Source: RGDT01 sp964630925 | GTDB taxonomy: Bacteria; Planctomycetota; Planctomycetia; Gemmatales; Gemmataceae | NCBI GenBank assembly: GCA_964630925.1 | Contig: CAZVZK010000203.1 | Location: forward strand, 1 to 15,843 | Direction: 5' to 3' | DNA: 15,843 nucleotides | Shown: in pieces, positions 7,402 to 13,788 of the stretch | How positions within the stretch are numbered: position 1 is the stretch's first letter | How the letters are laid out: each line of letters opens with the position of its first letter | Position numbers and translations under genes: made by a program | The notes under the pieces: model-generated | Told to the model about the DNA's origin: nothing | The model's input: the letters and a program-made list of their open reading frames with translations, nothing else | The model's database searches: none

Positions 7402-7677
7402 TTACTTGGCGGCGTCGCCTTCGCCCTCGCCCTTCTTCTTGCCGTACTTCTTGAGGAAGCGGTCCACGCGGCCGGCGGAATCGACCATCTTCATCTTGCC
7501 GGTGTAGAACGGGTGCGACGCCGACGAGATGTCGAGGCGGACGACGGGGTAGGTCTTGCCGTCCTCCCAGACGATGGTCTCGCCGGTCTTGACGGTCGAG
7601 CGGGTGACGAAGCCGAAGTTGACGGAGGCGTCGAGGAAGACGACCTCGCGGTACTCGGGATGGATGCCCTTCTTCAC
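7402..7677 (-). CDS. rpmE: 50S ribosomal protein L31, cysteine-free form
   Basis: This is a large-subunit ribosomal protein of 91 residues. Family signatures are KKGIHPEY at the start, FVTRSTV, and HPFYTGKMKMVDSAGRVDRF (from residue 55). The zinc-binding cysteines of classical L31 are all missing: the position usually reading VCSxCHPFYTG is DISSASHPFYTG, so this is a zinc-independent (C-minus) form. The start is a GTG at 7677 with GAGGGG about 7 bases upstream; no ATG fits. It starts 11 bases after rplX ends and is the last gene of the rpmG-rplX-rpmE cluster. The tail after residue 78 is lysine/glycine/glutamate-rich. Confidence 0.95.
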   Translation of the reverse strand: MKKGIHPEYREVVFLDASVNFGFVTRSTVKTGETIVWEDGKTYPVVRLDISSASHPFYTGKMKMVDSAGRVDRFLKKYGKKKGEGEGDAAK

Positions 7678-7688
7678 GGCGAGGCCCC

Positions 7689-8060
7689 TCACTTCTTGGC
7701 GGCGAGCGCCGCGGCGAGTTTCTTGCGCGACTCCTTGGCCGGGGCGATCTTGCCCAGCGAGGCGCCGCTCTTCTTGGCGTAGCGCTCCTTGCTGCCGTCG
7801 GTCAGGATGCGGACGCCGACGCGCGTCGGGCGGTTCGTCTGCGGGTCGATGAGCGCGACGTTGGACACGTCGAGCGGCATCTCCTTGGACAGGCGGCCGC
7901 CCTGGGGGTTGCGGCGGTTCGGCTTGACGTGCTTGTAGACGAGGTTGATGCCCTCGACGACGCACTTCCCCCTCTTGGGGTGCATGCTCAACACCTTGCC
8001 ACGCTTGCCCCGGTCGTCGCCGGCCAGGATCTGGACCACATCGCCCTTGCGGATCGCCAT
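7689..8060 (-). CDS. rplX: 50S ribosomal protein L24
   Basis: This is a 123-residue L24, an assembly-initiating large-subunit protein. The KOW motif is visible at residues 5-31 (KGDVVQILAGDDRGKRGKVL), followed by VVEGINLVYKHVKPN and SNVALIDP, all typical. It has a C-terminal extension of about 20 lysine/alanine-rich residues beyond the usual end. In most bacteria rplX sits between rplN and rplE in the spc operon; here it lies between rpmG and rpmE. Whether another rplX exists elsewhere in the genome cannot be seen. The 143-base gap to rpmG holds four palindromic repeats. Confidence 0.95.
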   Translation of the reverse strand: MAIRKGDVVQILAGDDRGKRGKVLSMHPKRGKCVVEGINLVYKHVKPNRRNPQGGRLSKEMPLDVSNVALIDPQTNRPTRVGVRILTDGSKERYAKKSGASLGKIAPAKESRKKLAAALAAKK

Positions 8061-8078
8061 CGTCGCCCCCTACCAACT

Positions 8079-8193
8079 GGGGGCGGGACGCCCCCTAGGC
8101 CCTGCTTGTCGAGATGGGGGCTGGACGCCCCCGAGTGAGCCGGGGGCGAGACGCCCCCAGACCCGCGCTTCGAGCCGGGGGCGAGACGCCCCC
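8079..8193. repeat. Four copies of a GC-rich palindromic repeat
   Basis: Four near-identical hairpins stand in the gap between rplX and rpmG: 8079-8095, 8116-8132, 8142-8158 and 8177-8193. Each is GGGGGCG, a three-base loop (GGA or AGA), then CGCCCCC; the second copy has one arm mismatch. Copies 3 and 4 also share flanks (GAGC before, AGACCC after). Start-to-start spacing is 37, 26 and 35 bases. They may be a dispersed intergenic repeat of this lineage, and in RNA each would fold into a very stable stem. A transcript-end or mRNA-stability role is inference. Confidence 0.8.
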
Positions 8194-8203
8194 AGACCCC
8201 GTC

Positions 8204-8374
8204 TTACATCTTGGCTTCTTTGTACAGGACGTGCTTGCGCAGGGTGGGGTCGTACTTCCGCAGCTCCAGCCGGCCCTGCATGTTGCGGCGGTTGCGTTCG
8301 CTGTAATAGCAGTGCTTGCTCTCGGTCGATTGCAGCTTGACGACGCCGCGGGCGTCCTTCGCTTTCTTCGCCAT
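8204..8374 (-). CDS. rpmG: 50S ribosomal protein L33, cysteine-free form
   Basis: This is a 56-residue large-subunit protein. The signatures are YYSERNRRNM, RLELRKYDP and RKHVLYKEAKM, which match L33 along its whole length. The two CxxC pairs of zinc-binding L33 are absent (KLQSTESKH and YDPTLRKH in their place), so it is the C-minus form, as in E. coli. The ATG at 8374 gives the normal family length and the MAKK N-terminus; an in-frame ATG at 8422 would only add leader sequence that folds into a hairpin. It is the first gene of the ribosomal cluster, behind a good promoter at 8466-8495. Confidence 0.95.
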   Translation of the reverse strand: MAKKAKDARGVVKLQSTESKHCYYSERNRRNMQGRLELRKYDPTLRKHVLYKEAKM

Positions 8375-8412
8375 GAACCGATCCCCCCGCGCTGCCCCCG
8401 TCCAATCCACGA

Positions 8413-8442
8413 GGCCGGCCACGCCTCGAAGCGTGTCCGGCC
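8413..8442 (-). promoter_or_regulatory. Long hairpin in the rpmG leader
   Basis: Arms 8413-8424 and 8431-8442 are complementary at 11 of 12 positions (GGCCGGCCACGC against GCGTGTCCGGCC) around a six-base loop. The structure lies between the predicted -10 box and the rpmG start, so it would be in the 5' untranslated leader of the ribosomal operon. A role in autoregulation or attenuation is inferred. Confidence 0.55.
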
Positions 8443-8465
8443 TTCATCCCGCCGATGCCATCCCA

Positions 8466-8495
8466 GCAATATAGGGACGTTTGCCGCGCTGTCAA
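8466..8495 (-). promoter_or_regulatory. Strong promoter of rpmG-rplX-rpmE
   Basis: Reading leftward, a perfect TTGACA (8495-8490) is followed after 17-18 bases by ATATTG or TATTGC (8472-8466). It stands in an A/T-richer patch and about 90 bases upstream of rpmG. Confidence 0.65.
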
Positions 8496-8508
8496 CCCCC
8501 CGACGCGA

Positions 8509-9801
8509 TCACGGCTCGATCAGACGCCTCTCGACCAGGTGGCGGAGCAGGGCCGTGGCGTCATCGAAACGCCGCTCCGGCAGCTTGGCCAGCAGACGCA
8601 TCACCACGTCCTCGACCGCCTGCGGGATCATCGGCTCCAGCTTGCGTGGGGGGGTGACGATGTCGTTGCGTGCCTTGGCGATGATCTCCAGCGGGCTGGA
8701 GCCGACGAACGGGGGCCGGCCGGTGAGGGTGGCGTAGACGAGCGCCCCCAGGCTGTAGAGGTCGGAGCGCTCGTCGCCCTCGGAGGCGTCCCCCGCCCGC
8801 TCCGGGGCCACGTACGACGGGTCGCCCAAAATAACGCCCGTCGAGGTCAGGTCGTCGTTGGGCTTGCCCTCCTGGGACTTGGCCGTCATCAGGTCGCCGA
8901 CCTTGACGACGCCGTCGGCCCGGCTCATGAGGACGTTCTGGGGGGTGAGGTTGCGGTGCAGGATCTGCTTGCCGTGGAGGAAGATGAGCGCCCGCGTCCC
9001 GTGCAGGAGGACACGCATGGCCGCCGGCCAGTCGGCGTTGCCGGCGGCGGCCTGCTGGACGAGCCACGCGACGGCCGGCCCCTCCACCAGCTCCATCGAC
9101 AGCCAGCACTTGCCGTTCTCGCGGCCCGCGCCGTACAGCTCGACGAGGTTGAGGTGGCGCAGCGGGGCGATGGTCCGGGCGGCGCGTTTGAAACGCTGCA
9201 GCTCCTCCTCGTCGCGCGAGAACTCCGGGACGAACACCTTGAGGGCCACCTCGCGGCGGTCGCGGTTGTCCAGCGCCCGGAAGACCACCCCGGTCCGCCC
9301 CACGCCCAGGACGGCCCCCAGGGTGAAGTGCCCGAACGCGGTGTTCACCAGGGAGGCGAGCGCCTTGACCCCCTCGGCCGGCCTGGGGCCGGGCGCGGGC
9401 CTCGCCGCCGGGGGCAGGCCCAGGGTGGGCGCCGGGGCCAGGGGCGCGGGCCTGGCCGGCGCGGCGGGGCGCAGGACCGGCAGCGACGCCGTGGTGTCGC
9501 CGGCGGCCGCGGACGAATGGACCTGGATGTGCGACTGCCCGGCGACGATCACGTCGCCGTGCTTGAGCGGCGTGGCGGCCCGCGCCGCGGCGCTGTTGAC
9601 GATGGTGCCGGTGCGGCTGCCCAGGTCTTGCAGCGACACGCGGCCGGCGGCGGCGGTGAGGCGGAAGTGCTGCCGCGAGATGGTGCCGTCGGTGAGGACG
9701 ATGTCCACCTCGCCGCGGCCCACGGTCAGGCTGCCGTCGGCGGGGACGGGGAAGGCCTTCCCGGCGTCCGGGCCGGCGATGACTTTCAGCAGGAGGGCCA
9801 T
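8509..9801 (-). CDS. FHA-domain protein with a degenerate Ser/Thr kinase domain
   Basis: This protein has 430 residues. Residues 1-96 are an FHA phosphothreonine-binding domain (VGRGE at 27-31, SRQH at 42-45, SRTGTIVN at 62-69). A proline/alanine linker (about 97-145) leads to a Hanks-type kinase fold: G-loop LGVGRTGVVF (165-174), ALK lysine K188, YVAPER (330-335) and a SDLYSLG motif (346-352). The catalytic loop reads HRNLTPQN (282-289), with asparagine in place of the HRD aspartate, and the DFG position reads DLM (303-305). Known kinases need the HRD aspartate, so this is probably a pseudokinase or a very weak enzyme. There is no membrane helix. It is divergent from the MTEAEW-family gene at 9960. 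No clear ribosome binding site is seen; the ATG is chosen because the FHA domain starts there. Confidence 0.92.
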   Translation of the reverse strand: MALLLKVIAGPDAGKAFPVPADGSLTVGRGEVDIVLTDGTISRQHFRLTAAAGRVSLQDLGSRTGTIVNSAAARAATPLKHGDVIVAGQSHIQVHSSAAAGDTTASLPVLRPAAPARPAPLAPAPTLGLPPAARPAPGPRPAEGVKALASLVNTAFGHFTLGAVLGVGRTGVVFRALDNRDRREVALKVFVPEFSRDEEELQRFKRAARTIAPLRHLNLVELYGAGRENGKCWLSMELVEGPAVAWLVQQAAAGNADWPAAMRVLLHGTRALIFLHGKQILHRNLTPQNVLMSRADGVVKVGDLMTAKSQEGKPNDDLTSTGVILGDPSYVAPERAGDASEGDERSDLYSLGALVYATLTGRPPFVGSSPLEIIAKARNDIVTPPRKLEPMIPQAVEDVVMRLLAKLPERRFDDATALLRHLVERRLIEP

Positions 9802-9860
9802 GGGCGGGTCCGGTGGGTGAGTGACCTCGGGGGGCGGCCCGACGGAGGGCCGGCCGCTTC

Positions 9861-9889
9861 ACTGTACACGGCCGGGCCCGGTCTGAAAA
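9861..9889 (-). promoter_or_regulatory. Possible promoter of the FHA pseudokinase gene
   Basis: Reading leftward, TTTTCA (9889-9884), 17 bases, then TACAGT (9866-9861), about 60 bases upstream of the start at 9801. Confidence 0.4.
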
Positions 9890-9910
9890 GCCTCGGGCCG
9901 TGACGGCCCG

Positions 9911-9939
9911 TTGACGGGCGCGGGCCCGCGACGCACGAT
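9911..9939 (+). promoter_or_regulatory. Promoter of the 9960 gene
   Basis: TTGACG (9911-9916), 17 bases, then CACGAT (9934-9939). The spacer end (GCCCGCGACG) and -10 box closely match the promoter in front of the third paralogue at 15430, which supports both. Confidence 0.55.
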
Positions 9940-9959
9940 ATCGCCGGGAGGGCCGTCCC

Positions 9960-10646
9960 ATGACCGAGGCCGAGTGGCTGGCGGGCGAAGACCCACGGGC
10001 GATGGTCGCGTCGCTGCCGCGCGTCGCCGTCGCCGCCCGCCGGGACCTGCGTCTGTTCGCGTGCGTGTGCATCCGCCGGTTCTGGGGGCTGATCGCCGAC
10101 GCGCGGGTGACGAAGGCCGTCGAGATCGCCGAGAGGCACGCGGACCGGCCGCTGCGGGACCGGGGGCAGTACGTCGGCGACGTGTACCGGGCCACCTTGA
10201 CGGGCCGCGAGAACGGCGGCGAACAGGGCGCGGCGCATCTGCTGGCGTCGGCGGCCCACGATGCGGTCTGCGATTACCAGGACGACACACATTGGACGCC
10301 GCACACCAAGTGCGCCGCCGTCGCCGCCCTGGGTGGCGGCGAGGACGCCCGCCGCGCCGAGATGCGCTGGCAGGCGGCCGCGTTGCGCGACATCGTCGCC
10401 GGGCCGGGGCGTCTCAGGCCCCTGCCCGCCGGGGTGTTGACGCCGACGGTGCGTTCGCTGACGCGGGCGGCCCACGCGGCGCGGCACAAGGTCAGCGGCC
10501 TGCTGGACGGCGTTCGCCTGGGCATCCTGGCGGACGCGCTGGAGGAGGCGGGGTGCGCCGACGGGCGCCTGCTGACGCACCTCCGCTCCCCGGGCCCGCA
10601 CTACCGGGGGTGCTGGGCGCTGGACCTCGTGCGCGGGAGGCGGTGA
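9960..10646 (+). CDS. MTEAEW-family hypothetical protein, paralogue 1
   Basis: This is a 228-residue soluble protein of a family I recall as highly expanded in Gemmata-type planctomycetes; its function is unknown. The N-terminus is MTEAEWLAGEDPRAMV, followed by RDLRLFACVCIRRFW (29-42) with cysteines 35 and 37, then AVEIAERHAD (53-62). The middle is a variable helical region. The C-terminus carries LGILADALEEAGCAD (187-201) and THLRSPGPHYRGCWALDLV (206-224). The conserved cysteines and the GPHxRGCW motif could form a small structural or metal site, but this is speculation. GGGAGG stands about 8 bases upstream of the ATG. Two relatives lie at 10685 and 15430. It looks mostly alpha-helical, with no signal peptide or membrane segment. 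Confidence 0.85.
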   Translation: MTEAEWLAGEDPRAMVASLPRVAVAARRDLRLFACVCIRRFWGLIADARVTKAVEIAERHADRPLRDRGQYVGDVYRATLTGRENGGEQGAAHLLASAAHDAVCDYQDDTHWTPHTKCAAVAALGGGEDARRAEMRWQAAALRDIVAGPGRLRPLPAGVLTPTVRSLTRAAHAARHKVSGLLDGVRLGILADALEEAGCADGRLLTHLRSPGPHYRGCWALDLVRGRR

Positions 10647-10684
10647 GCGATACAACGTCTGGAGCGTCCCGTCGCGAGGCGAAC

Positions 10685-11437
10685 ATGAGCGAGGAAGACT
10701 GGCTGACGAGCGGCAGGTGGCTCGACCTGTGGTTCCACTCCGCCGAGGCCGGCCTGCGGACGGAGCGCAAGACGCGCCTGTTCGCCGCGGCGGCGTGCCG
10801 GCGGTTCGTCCACCGGCTCGTCGATCCGCGCTGCCTGCGGGCCGTCGGGGTGTGCGAGCGCTACGCCGATGGCGAGGCGAAGGAACGCGAGCTGGAGGCG
10901 GCCAACACGGGCGCGAGGTTCGAGAAGGGCGGGGAGCGGGCGGCGGGACAGCGGACGGCCATCGGCAGGGCCGCCGCCGTCGCCACCCACTGGCTCTGCT
11001 ACGCGGAGTACAAGGTCGGCCGCTCCACGGAGGCGGCGCCGTCGGTCCACGGCCACGAGGCGCTCATCGCCGCCGGCCTGATGGCCGAGGACGCCGAGAA
11101 GCCACCGGGTGGGCCGGAGGCGGAGCGTGTCTACAAGGAGGGGCTGGCCCTCGGCGGACGCATCCAGGCCGACATCCTGCGCGAGGTGATCGGCAACCCA
11201 TTCCGTCCGCTCACCCTCGACCCCGCCTGGGCCACGCCGGCCGTCCTGTCGCTGGCCCGGGCCGCGTATGACGAACGCGTCCTGCCGTCGGGCCGGATCG
11301 ACCCGGCGCGGCTCGCCGTCCTCTCCGACGCGCTGGAGGAGGCGGGGGCTGATGAGGCGATCCTGACGCATCTGCGCACGCCCGGCCCGCACGTGCGCGG
11401 GTGCTGGGCCCTCGACCTGATCCTGGGGAAGTCATGA
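10685..11437 (+). CDS. MTEAEW-family hypothetical protein, paralogue 2, coupled to kinase
   Basis: This is a 250-residue paralogue of the preceding gene. The N-terminus MSEEDWL is followed by RLFAAAACRRF (31-41) and VCERYADGEA (56-65). The C-terminal half is the most typical of the family: IGNPFRPLTLDPAWATPAV (169-187), then LAVLSDALEEAGADEAILTH (210-229) and the PGPHVRGCWALDLILGK end. Function unknown. GAGG about 7 bases upstream supports the ATG at 10685. It starts 38 bases after paralogue 1 and its stop overlaps the start of the kinase gene by four bases (ATGA at 11434-11437). The three genes are therefore probably one operon, with this protein and the kinase made in linked amounts. Confidence 0.87.
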   Translation: MSEEDWLTSGRWLDLWFHSAEAGLRTERKTRLFAAAACRRFVHRLVDPRCLRAVGVCERYADGEAKERELEAANTGARFEKGGERAAGQRTAIGRAAAVATHWLCYAEYKVGRSTEAAPSVHGHEALIAAGLMAEDAEKPPGGPEAERVYKEGLALGGRIQADILREVIGNPFRPLTLDPAWATPAVLSLARAAYDERVLPSGRIDPARLAVLSDALEEAGADEAILTHLRTPGPHVRGCWALDLILGKS

Positions 11438-13737
11438 CCAACCCCGCCCCGCCCGGCCCGCGGCACTTCTTCGCCTGCCCGGCGTGTGCCTGTGCCTGTT
11501 CGGCGTACGAGCTGCCCGAAAAGCCGGAGTGCCGTGCGTGCGCCAGCGCCATCCCCGTCTCCGACGCCACCGTCGGCCAGCCGCCGGCCGAGCTGACGCG
11601 CCTCATCGAAGACCTCACGCGCCTCCGCGTGCTGCCCCGCGGCGCCGGGGTCCATCTGGCGGGCGGCGTCGGGAGGTACCCCTCGCCGGCGGCCGTCCTC
11701 GCGGAGCTGGCCCGCATCGGCTGGCTGACCCCGTGGCAGGCCGAGCGCCTCCGCGAGGGCAAGGGGGGGTCGCTCGTCATGGGCCAGTACGTCCTGCTTG
11801 ACCGCCTGGGCGGCGGGGGGATGGGCGAGGTGTTCGAGGCCCGGCACGCCCTCATGGACCGCGTCGTCGCCCTCAAGGTCATGCGTTCCGGCGACCTGGA
11901 GCGCTTCCGCCGCGAGATCCGCGGGCTGTCGCGCCTGGCCCACCCCAACGTCGTCGTCGCCCATGACGCCGGCGAGTCCGACGGCGTCCTCTTCCTCGTG
12001 ACGGAGCTGGTGCCGGGAACGGACCTGGCGCGGCTCGTCGCGGAGCGTGGCCCGCTGCCTTACGCCGAGGCACGCGAGTTGGCCCGGCAGGCCGCGCTGG
12101 CGCTGGCCCACGTCCACGCCTGCGGGATGGTCCACCGCGACATCAAGCCGCACAACCTGATGGCCGCCCGCGACGACAGGGGCCGGGCCGCGGTCAAGCT
12201 GCTCGACCTCGGGCTGGTGCGGATGCGCGAGGGGGGCGACGACATCACCGGCGACGGGGCGATCATGGGGACGCTCGACTACATCGCCCCGGAGCAGGCG
12301 GAGGACTCGAAGAACGCCGACATCCGCGCCGACCTGTACTCCCTCGGCTGCACGCTGTACTTCCTCCTCACCGGCAGGCCGCCGTTCGCGGGCGGCTCGA
12401 TCACCGAGAAGATCGCCGGGCACCGCGAGCGCGAGCCGACGCCTGTGGAGCGGGTTCGGCCCGACTGCCCGCCGGCCCTGGCCGCCGTCGTGCGGCGGCT
12501 GATGGCCAAGCGCCCGCGGGACCGCTTCCAGACGCCCGCCGAGGTGGTGGAGGCCCTGGCCGCCCCGCCGGCCGACGACTCGCCCACCGAGCCATTCGCC
12601 CCGCCCCCGTCGCGGCGCGCCGGCGTCCCGCTGGGCCGCCTCCTCGTGGGCGTCGTGGCGCTGGGGATGCTGGCTCTGGCCGCCGTCCTGGCGTGGCGCT
12701 TCTGGCCGGCGGCGGGCGCGCCGCCCGACCCCGGCCCCGGCCCCGTGGCGAAGGGCCGCCCACGGCCGGACAGGGTGGGCGAGCTGTTCCGCTGGCAGGC
12801 GCGGCGGTTCGACCTGTCGGCCTCGGGCCGGGGGCTGTGCCTGGGCGACGAGGCGGCACTCGTCGTGGACCTGTTCGACGGCCAGGTGGTGCGGAAGTTC
12901 GCCCCCGCCGGCTGGGGCCGGCTCTCGCCCGACGGCAAGCGTGTCTTCCTGGCCGACGGCGGTCTGCCGTTCAAGTGCCGGCTGGTGCGTGTGGACGACG
13001 GCGGGCAGGAGTGGGACTTCGGCGGCATCTCGCCGGCGCTGTTCCAGGGGGCGTTCTCGTCCGACGGCAAGCGTCTGGCACTGGCCCACGAGCGCCGCAT
13101 CGTGGTGTTCGACCTCGACGCACGCAAGGAAGCGGCGGGCATGGCGGGGCACGAGGCGGGCGTGTCGGAGATGGCCTTCTGCCTGGGGGACCGGCGGCTG
13201 GTGACGGGCGGCAAGGAGCGCACGGTGCGGCTGTGGGACGCGGCGACGGGCAAGGAGCTGGCCCGCGAGGCGGGGATGCTGCCGACTGCCATCGACACAC
13301 ACCTGCTGAACGCGGATCGGACGGCGTGCCTGGTGTCGGACAAGGGGGAGGGCCTGCTCGTCCGCGGCATCGAGCCGTGGAAGACGCTCTTCCGCCTACC
13401 GGGGCAGGGGATGGCGCGGATCGGGGAGGGTGGGCGGGTGGTGGCGTTCACGGCGGGGGCCGTGACGTTCTGGGACGCGGGGGGCGGGCCGCTGGGGCGG
13501 CGGCCCTCGCCGGCGGGGAACATCCACTCCGTGGCGATCTCGCCGGACGGCAAGCGGGCGTTGACGGGCCACCGCCTCGGCGAGGTGCTGCTGTGGGACG
13601 TGGACGCGGAGGCCGCCGCCGCCCCCACGGAGCTGAAGGGCCACAAGTGGGGGATCGACAGGATCGACTTCCTCGACGCCCACCGGGCGGTGACGCACTC
13701 GGCGGACGGCGTGGTGATCGTGTGGGGCCTGCCGTGA
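11434..13737 (+). CDS. Membrane Ser/Thr protein kinase with zinc ribbon and WD40 repeats
   Basis: This protein has 767 residues. Residues 11-40 are a cysteine-rich ribbon (C15, C18, C33, C36, plus C20 and C22). Residues 50-112 are a helical region ending GWLTPWQAERLREGKG, as often precedes planctomycete kinases. The kinase domain (about 119-377) is complete: GGGGMGEV (126-133), K148, HRDIKPHN (234-241), DLG (258-260), APE (285-287), RADLYSLG (298-305). One membrane helix (about 402-421) follows, then a beta-propeller part (about 450-767) with recognisable WD40 blades at 577-609, 697-723 and 741-767. It should phosphorylate Ser/Thr inside and sense or bind a partner with the propeller outside. 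The start at 11434 overlaps the previous gene; an in-frame ATG at 11401 lies inside that gene and is less likely. Confidence 0.95.
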   Translation: MTNPAPPGPRHFFACPACACACSAYELPEKPECRACASAIPVSDATVGQPPAELTRLIEDLTRLRVLPRGAGVHLAGGVGRYPSPAAVLAELARIGWLTPWQAERLREGKGGSLVMGQYVLLDRLGGGGMGEVFEARHALMDRVVALKVMRSGDLERFRREIRGLSRLAHPNVVVAHDAGESDGVLFLVTELVPGTDLARLVAERGPLPYAEARELARQAALALAHVHACGMVHRDIKPHNLMAARDDRGRAAVKLLDLGLVRMREGGDDITGDGAIMGTLDYIAPEQAEDSKNADIRADLYSLGCTLYFLLTGRPPFAGGSITEKIAGHREREPTPVERVRPDCPPALAAVVRRLMAKRPRDRFQTPAEVVEALAAPPADDSPTEPFAPPPSRRAGVPLGRLLVGVVALGMLALAAVLAWRFWPAAGAPPDPGPGPVAKGRPRPDRVGELFRWQARRFDLSASGRGLCLGDEAALVVDLFDGQVVRKFAPAGWGRLSPDGKRVFLADGGLPFKCRLVRVDDGGQEWDFGGISPALFQGAFSSDGKRLALAHERRIVVFDLDARKEAAGMAGHEAGVSEMAFCLGDRRLVTGGKERTVRLWDAATGKELAREAGMLPTAIDTHLLNADRTACLVSDKGEGLLVRGIEPWKTLFRLPGQGMARIGEGGRVVAFTAGAVTFWDAGGGPLGRRPSPAGNIHSVAISPDGKRALTGHRLGEVLLWDVDAEAAAAPTELKGHKWGIDRIDFLDAHRAVTHSADGVVIVWGLP

Positions 13738-13762
13738 ATGCCCGCGGCCCCTCCGGGACGGT

Positions 13763-13779
13763 GGCGGGCGAAGCTCGCC
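13763..13779. terminator. Hairpin between convergent genes
   Basis: GGCGGGC (13763-13769), loop GAA and GCTCGCC (13773-13779) form a 7-bp stem with one G-T pair in the 51-base gap between two convergent stops. It could serve both strands. No T-run follows. Confidence 0.35.
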
Positions 13780-13788
13780 TCCGCGGCG

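Noticed and set aside
8079..8193. Possible CRISPR array
   Set aside because: The repeats are only 17 bases and self-complementary, the gaps are 9-20 bases and irregular, and there are no cas genes.
8413..8442. Possible tRNA in the rpmG leader
   Set aside because: There is a single long stem with no cloverleaf arms and no anticodon or T-loop arrangement.
8375..8508. Zur operator in front of the cysteine-free ribosomal genes
   Set aside because: No A/T-rich palindrome of the Zur type is seen near the promoter.
11401..11433. Longer start for the kinase gene
   Set aside because: It lies within the conserved end of the upstream gene. The ATGA overlap at 11434 is a standard coupled start.
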